The notes under the pieces: model-generated
Seen by the model: only the letters and a program-made list of their open reading frames with translations
Told to the model about the DNA's origin: nothing
Database searches by the model: none
Shown: positions 59,786-64,000 of the stretch, piece by piece
Layout: the number at the start of each line of letters is the position of its first letter
How positions within the stretch are numbered: the first letter of the stretch is position 1
Source of the DNA: Candidatus Sericytochromatia bacterium S15B-MN24 CBMW_12
GTDB taxonomy: Bacteria > Cyanobacteriota > Sericytochromatia > S15B-MN24 > UBA4093
Direction of reading: 5' to 3'
Length of the DNA stretch: 64,000 nt
Assembly (NCBI GenBank): GCA_002083825.1
Contig: DAZV01000057.1
Location: 1 to 64,000 of the forward strand
Translations under genes and position numbers: made by a program

Positions 59786-60700
59786 CTAGGTGACAGGGGA
59801 CTCGCCGGCTCGGTAGATGGAACTGCGGTAGGCCAGATGAGTGGTGGCATCGTCGGGCAGGACGAGGACCGTCAGGGCATCGCCTTCGGCGATCGCTCGA
59901 CCCTCTTCGCGACCCGTCCCCGCGTACGACCGGCCCTCCCGATCCTCGAAAGCGTAGCGGTAGCGCGTCGAAAGGGTCCAGGTGTCGTCGCGCAGGCGCC
60001 GCATGAAAGTCTCCTGGCGCGTCACTTCGGCGCGAATCGGCAAGCCGTTCGCGACGATTAGCCGTTGACGCCGGGTCAGCGCGACCATGAAGGCCAGCAA
60101 TCCCAGGAATGGCGGAAGGGTGGCCACCAGGGCGAGCAGCGCCACGAACTGGGTGGCTCCCCCCATGAAGGCCGCGATCGGAGGCAGCGAGAAGAGCAGG
60201 GCCGCCATGACGACGCCCGCGAGGAGCCGAATCGCACCCATCAGCAGCAAGATGGGCGCGAGGTTGCCACTTCCATGCACGGGGCGCGGAGGCGGCGATT
60301 CGAGCTCGGCCTCGGGTGACCAATCTTTCTCGGGCCGCAGCGGCTTCCTCGGCTTGATCCTGTCGAGCTGGAAGGCCGCCGTTTGGTTGCGGCGAGCCCG
60401 GATGATCGCGGGGATGAAGAGCATCAGGATGAAGAAGATATCCAGCACGTAGCCCAGGATGGGATCCAGGCGGTGGAAATAGGCGAAAATGGGGAGGGCG
60501 AGCGGGATCGCCAGGAACGTGAAGCCAAAGTAGCGGAGGTTGCGGCTGCGAAGCAAGCGCGCGGTTCCCGCGAGGTTCCACCCGCAATCCGGACAGTAAA
60601 CGAGCGTCATTCGCGGCGAGTAGGGAATGGTCGTCATCCGGCGCTCACAGCGCGGGCATGGAAGGTCGGTCGGGTTTCCGGTGGTTGAGGGCTTGGTCAT
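59786..60700 (-). CDS. Membrane protein with N-terminal zinc ribbon
   Basis: A 304-residue protein. A four-cysteine ribbon at the N-terminus (CPRCERRMTTI, then VYCPDCGWNL) is followed by four hydrophobic segments in two pairs (about 58-100 and 145-205) and a cytoplasmic or external beta-rich tail (about 215-290; TWTLSTRYRYAFEDREGRSY) like DUF3592 domains. Function unknown. A TATCAT -10 ends 7 nt before ATG 60700, suggesting a leaderless start; the earlier ATG at 60709 lies inside that -10. Confidence 0.7.
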   Translation of the reverse strand: MTKPSTTGNPTDLPCPRCERRMTTIPYSPRMTLVYCPDCGWNLAGTARLLRSRNLRYFGFTFLAIPLALPIFAYFHRLDPILGYVLDIFFILMLFIPAIIRARRNQTAAFQLDRIKPRKPLRPEKDWSPEAELESPPPRPVHGSGNLAPILLLMGAIRLLAGVVMAALLFSLPPIAAFMGGATQFVALLALVATLPPFLGLLAFMVALTRRQRLIVANGLPIRAEVTRQETFMRRLRDDTWTLSTRYRYAFEDREGRSYAGTGREEGRAIAEGDALTVLVLPDDATTHLAYRSSIYRAGESPVT

Positions 60701-60895
60701 GGCCGACATGATAGCAGAGATTTGCCCTCGAGCGCCTCAAACGCTACTATTGCGAAGCGCAGAAGGGAATCAGTTTCCGTCCAGTCCTCGATGCCATGCG
60801 CCAATGGGGCGGCGGCTTGACGCCAGCACCCCCGGTGACGCCCCTTGCCGCTGCAGGTACCCCCGGCATCCCGCTAAAATCGCAACGGAGTGATC

Positions 60896-62140
60896 ATGAA
60901 CTTCAAACGACCCGGCCTGGCCATGCAGATCCTCCTGGGCCTGATCCTGGGCATCCTTTTCGGGCACTTCTTCCCCGCGTGGGGCGAGGCTGCAAAGCCG
61001 CTTGGCGATGCGTTCATCCGCATGATCAAGATGATCGTCGTTCCCATCGTCTTCGCGTCGGTGATCCTCGGAGTCGCGGGCGTCGGCGACCTCAAGAAGG
61101 TCGGGCGACTGGGAGGGATCACCCTGCTTTACTTCGAACTGGCCACCACGGTGGCCATCGTCATGGGCCTCGCCGCCGCCAACCTCTTCCAGGTCGGCTC
61201 GGGCATGAACCTGGAGACGATGGCCAAGGCCGACGTCTCCCAGTATACCGGCCAGGCGCAGACCTTCTCCGAGACGCTCCTGCATATCATTCCGACCAAC
61301 ATTTTTCAGGGGGCGGCCAGCGGCGATCTCCTCCAGATCATCTTCTTCTCGTTGTTCTTCGGCGTGGCCTTGGCTAGCATCGGGCAAGCCGGAAAGCCCA
61401 TCGTAGACTTCATGCATGCCCTCTCCGAGACCATGTTCAAACTCACCAACCTGATCATGATGGCTGCTCCCGTCGGGGTCTTCGCCCTGATAGCCGCGAC
61501 CATCGGCAAGTACGGCCTGGGCGTCCTCTTGCCCCTCGGCAAACTCGTGCTGGTGCTTTACCTCACCATGGCGGCCTTCGTCTTCGTGGTTCTCGGTGGA
61601 ATCGCCTTCCTCGCGAAGATCCCCTTCTTCAAGTTGATCCGCCTCATTTCCGAGGAATTGCTTCTGGCCTTCTCGACCGCTTCCTCGGAGACGGTCCTTC
61701 CTCGCATCATGGCCAAGCTGGAAGAATTCGGCTGTCCCAAGGCCATCGTCTCGTTCGTCGTACCCACGGGCTACACCTTCAACCTCGACGGCTCGTCCCT
61801 TTACCAGGGCATGGCGGTGGTCTTCATCGCCCAGGTCTACGGAATCGACCTGAGCTTCATGCAGCAGGCGTCCATCGTCTTGGTCCTCATGTTCACCAGC
61901 AAGGGTATGGCCGGCGTTCCCGGGGTTTCCTTCGTGGTGCTCGCCGCCACGCTCTCGTCGACCGGTCTGCCGGTCGAAGGCCTGGCGCTTATCGCCGGGG
62001 TGGACCGCTTCATGGACATGGGACGCACGGCGGTCAATGTCATCGGTAACTCGCTGGCCGCCGCGGTGGTCTCGCGGGTGGAAGGTCAGTTCGATGATCA
62101 GGCCGCTGTGGGGATCCCGCCCGTGGCGGTTCCGAGCTGA
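60896..62140 (+). CDS. Dicarboxylate/amino acid:cation symporter (DAACS family)
   Basis: A 414-residue transporter of the GltP/DctA/Glt(Ph) family. The hairpin-1 serine-rich motif AFSTASSETVLPR, the TM7 motif PTGYTFNLDGSSLY, the hairpin-2 region SKGMAGVPGVSF and the TM8 GVDRFMDMGRTAVNVIGN are all intact. The Asp and Asn of the last motif bind substrate amine and cation in characterised members. It likely imports glutamate, aspartate or C4-dicarboxylates with H+ or Na+. The ATG at 60896 has CGGAG 5 nt upstream. Confidence 0.95.
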   Translation: MNFKRPGLAMQILLGLILGILFGHFFPAWGEAAKPLGDAFIRMIKMIVVPIVFASVILGVAGVGDLKKVGRLGGITLLYFELATTVAIVMGLAAANLFQVGSGMNLETMAKADVSQYTGQAQTFSETLLHIIPTNIFQGAASGDLLQIIFFSLFFGVALASIGQAGKPIVDFMHALSETMFKLTNLIMMAAPVGVFALIAATIGKYGLGVLLPLGKLVLVLYLTMAAFVFVVLGGIAFLAKIPFFKLIRLISEELLLAFSTASSETVLPRIMAKLEEFGCPKAIVSFVVPTGYTFNLDGSSLYQGMAVVFIAQVYGIDLSFMQQASIVLVLMFTSKGMAGVPGVSFVVLAATLSSTGLPVEGLALIAGVDRFMDMGRTAVNVIGNSLAAAVVSRVEGQFDDQAAVGIPPVAVPS

Positions 62141-62240
62141 ACGGCCGATCCAGCGGATGGGCGCCTGCGCTTCCTGGCCTCCTGAAAGCGACGAGATCCG
62201 ATCGCGCTCGAGGTCAATGAGCCAAATCGCGCATTGCTTG

Positions 62241-62275
62241 GCGGCCGAACGGCGGATTGCCGATCGGCCGCTTTT
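62241..62275 (+). terminator. Intrinsic terminator downstream of the symporter gene
   Basis: GCGGCCGA faces TCGGCCGC across 15 nt, followed by TTTT. Confidence 0.75.
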
Positions 62276-62331
62276 GATTAAAGTGGAGAAAAGTCCCGGT
62301 TCTCAGAGTTTCGCCAGAAAGGAAGCAGCCC

Positions 62332-63219
62332 ATGTCCAAGAAATCCCTGCTCTCAGCCACGTTGGTCCTCTCGCTCGCCGCCACGCTCAATGCTTGCGCC
62401 GGCCTTCCCACCGGAGCCCTTTCCGGCCTGACCTCCAACCTCAGCCCTCAGCAGCAAGCGGCCGTCACGGCGATGGTGAACGACACTCTGGTCGCCAGCC
62501 AGTTCAACCAGGACATGTCCGACGCCGATGTCCTCTCGGAGTCGGGAATGACGACCCAGGCTCTGAGCGTCGCGGTTTCCACCCAGGCTGTGGCTTCCGC
62601 CAAGCACAAGGAGCGGATGGAGCGCTTCATGAAGCGCTCCAAGCAACGCCTGGACCACAAGCGCCAAGCCATGAAGGGCCAGCCGATCATCAGCGAGGAC
62701 GGCACGACCGTCACGAAGACGATGGAGTTCGACCACAAGAACGGCTCCAAGAAGCAGACCATCGTCAAGATCTACTCGGACGACACCCGCGAGAATTTGA
62801 TCGAGGCGAACTTCCACCTGGAGCAGCAGCATAAGAACGGTATGAGCTTCGTCATCGACCGCTCGCGCGTGCTGGGCGAAGACGGAACCTGGACCCTCTC
62901 CTACAAGGCGACGTTCACTCGAAAGGATGAGAAGATCAAGACCGTGGTCTGGAACCGAACGGAGGCCGCCGACGGTAGCCAGACCGGAACCGGCACCATC
63001 ACCCGCTTCAACGGGACCGTGGTCCAGATCACCTTCGAGAAGTCAGCCGAAGGAGTGGTCGTGACTCGGACGGTCGACGGCGAGGCCAAGGTCGAGGCGG
63101 TCGTGACTCAGGACGAGTCTGCCGTCGAGGCGGAAGTCGAAGTCAAGGACACCGCCAGCGGCGAAAACACCGGTTCGGCGACCCTGAACACGGACGACGC
63201 CGAGCCCAGCGAACTGTAG
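62332..63219 (+). CDS. Lipoprotein of unknown function
   Basis: A 295-residue lipoprotein with lipobox LNACA near residue 22. A helical region (about 30-115) ends in a basic stretch (HKERMERFMKRSKQRLDHKR). From about 120 to 270 it is beta-rich with repeated strands (GTTVTKTMEFDHKNGSKKQT, GTWTLSYKATFTRKD, GTGTITRFNGTVVQITFEKS) and ends in an acidic tail. No family recognised. AAAGGA lies 9 nt before the ATG. No 11-bp TTAA array was found upstream, unlike the other lipoprotein genes here. Confidence 0.72.
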   Translation: MSKKSLLSATLVLSLAATLNACAGLPTGALSGLTSNLSPQQQAAVTAMVNDTLVASQFNQDMSDADVLSESGMTTQALSVAVSTQAVASAKHKERMERFMKRSKQRLDHKRQAMKGQPIISEDGTTVTKTMEFDHKNGSKKQTIVKIYSDDTRENLIEANFHLEQQHKNGMSFVIDRSRVLGEDGTWTLSYKATFTRKDEKIKTVVWNRTEAADGSQTGTGTITRFNGTVVQITFEKSAEGVVVTRTVDGEAKVEAVVTQDESAVEAEVEVKDTASGENTGSATLNTDDAEPSEL

Positions 63220-63223
63220 TCAC

Positions 63224-63272
63224 GAAAAAAGCGCATCCTCACGGGACGTCACCCGTGGGGATGCGCTTTATG
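63224..63272. terminator. Bidirectional terminator between the lipoprotein gene and comF
   Basis: An A-rich run precedes GCGCATCC, then CACGGG and CCCGTG, then GGATGCGC and TTTATG. The stem is about 14 bp with one bulge, and the A and T flanks let it end both convergent genes. It overlaps the last codons of comF. Confidence 0.88.
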
Positions 63273-63950
63273 CATGAGCTGGGCCCTGGCCGCCACCAGG
63301 GCTCTCACCTCGGCTGCCCCCGCTTCCTTCAGCGCTTTTGCCGCCCAGTAGAGGGTGGATCCGGTCGTGAGTACGTCGTCTACCAGCAGGATCCGCTTGC
63401 CTTTCACGCCCTCGGCGGCTTCGAACGCGTCGCGGATTCCTTCCCAGCGCGCTATTCGGCCTTGACCGACTTGAGTGAGGGTGCTTCGCCTGCGCCAGAG
63501 CCACTTCTCGGGCATCTTGTACTGCCTAAGCGGCACGGCCAGCAGTCGGGCCTGGTTGTAGCCACGTTCGCGAAGCCTTTGCGTGCTCAGGGGGATGGGC
63601 AAGACGATCCAGTCACTTTCCAGCCTGGGCAGCGTTTCGGCCATCCGGGCGCCGAGCCAGGGCGCGATTTCGATGCGCCCCTCGAACTTCAGGCCATGGA
63701 TGGCACGGCGAATCGTGCCCACGTAGGGGGCGAACGCATAGACTTGAGTCAGGGGAAAGAGCGGGGAGCAGAGCGGGCAAGGCATCTGGGATCCCCGGCA
63801 ACGCGGACATGCGTGCTCTGGAAAGTCGGGAATACGGTCTTCGCAAGACGTGCAAACCGGGCTTCGGTTCCATTTTCGGCAGCCGACGCAGCGGCATTGG
63901 AAACAGGTGGCGAGCAGTCCGACCCAGAGCCGGCGGAGGCGTGAGCGCAT
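63249..63950 (-). CDS. comF: ComF-family phosphoribosyltransferase-like protein
   Basis: A 233-residue ComF. The N-terminal zinc-ribbon region has four CxxC-type pairs (CFQCRCVGC, CTSC, CPRC, CPLC). The PRTase domain has GTIRRAIHGLKFEGR, VLPIPLSTQRLRERGYNQA and the PRPP-binding loop ILLVDDVLTTGSTL. ComF is needed for DNA uptake or processing during transformation in Bacillus and Haemophilus; no other competence genes are in view. AGGAG lies 6 nt before ATG 63950, and a CCTGA/TCAGG hairpin overlaps this SD. Confidence 0.92.
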   Translation of the reverse strand: MRSRLRRLWVGLLATCFQCRCVGCRKWNRSPVCTSCEDRIPDFPEHACPRCRGSQMPCPLCSPLFPLTQVYAFAPYVGTIRRAIHGLKFEGRIEIAPWLGARMAETLPRLESDWIVLPIPLSTQRLRERGYNQARLLAVPLRQYKMPEKWLWRRRSTLTQVGQGRIARWEGIRDAFEAAEGVKGKRILLVDDVLTTGSTLYWAAKALKEAGAAEVRALVAARAQLMHKAHPHG

Positions 63951-64000
63951 GGCAACTCCTGAAAATCAGGGGATTGCCAGTTTAGTGAATTTTTGTTAAA

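Overview
The window is about 64 kb of GC-rich bacterial chromosome, densely coded on both strands, with many SD-led starts (AGGAGG or GGAGG), 4-bp ATGA overlaps, GTG/TTG starts and consensus sigma-70 promoters. No rRNA, CRISPR array or intact insertion sequence is visible. The best lineage guess is a non-photosynthetic relative of Cyanobacteria (Sericytochromatia- or Melainabacteria-like). It rests on an unusually long NusB that begins like cyanobacterial NusB, on SphR/RpaB-like 11-bp operator spacing, and on ClpC, AccABCD and EF-P of the usual Terrabacteria type. This is inference from sequence features, not from a phylogeny. LAYOUT. 0.3-2 kb: an HNH endonuclease and a lipoprotein. 2-6.6 kb: rsmI-polA and a TPR protein. 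6.7-11.4 kb: a DUF4139 protein, then an HspR-like MerR regulator followed by clpC. 11.5-15.5 kb (minus): an operon of M20 peptidase, sensor kinase, STAS anti-anti-sigma factor, RsbW-like kinase and SpoU-type rRNA methyltransferase. 15.6-17 kb: infC-rpmI-rplT with a leader and an apparent AUU start. 17-22.4 kb: rfbC and a three-gene signalling operon (hybrid kinase, REC-HDOD, REC-degenerate HD-GYP). 22.6-25.7 kb: exported lipoproteins including a subtilase. 25.8-30 kb: a candidate peptide-maturation (RiPP-like) locus. 30-35.4 kb (minus): accD-accA, a terpene-cyclase-fold protein and a membrane SpoIIE phosphatase. 35.6-40.2 kb: an ABC ATPase, a glycine-zipper protein, tRNA-Gln and a LysM repeat protein. 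40.4-48 kb: aroC-aroQ-pepQ-efp-accB-accC-nusB-ftsY, convergent with infA. 48.3-51.1 kb: tRNA-Leu and an accessory island with HigBA, HicAB and pseudogene debris. 51-60.7 kb (minus): an MFS transporter, a hydrolase, an ACP-FAAL-PlsC fusion protein, envelope proteins and two cell-wall hydrolases. 60.9-64 kb: a dicarboxylate/glutamate symporter, a lipoprotein and ComF. HOW GENES WORK TOGETHER. All four acetyl-CoA carboxylase subunits are present, split over two operons. A partner-switching set (RsbW-like, STAS, SpoIIE phosphatase) is split over two loci, with no sigma factor in view. The most interesting unit is the divergent locus at 25.8-30 kb: an M50 peptide metalloprotease with MshEN-like repeats, a 70-residue precursor-like peptide ending in Cys, an intrinsic attenuator, a radical SAM/SPASM enzyme and an MfnF-like ASKHA protein translationally coupled to it. 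The second main observation is a set of 11-bp-phased TTAA/TTAG direct repeats upstream of seven genes, mostly lipoproteins and other accessory proteins. This looks like the operator of an OmpR/PhoB-type regulator that is not encoded in the window.
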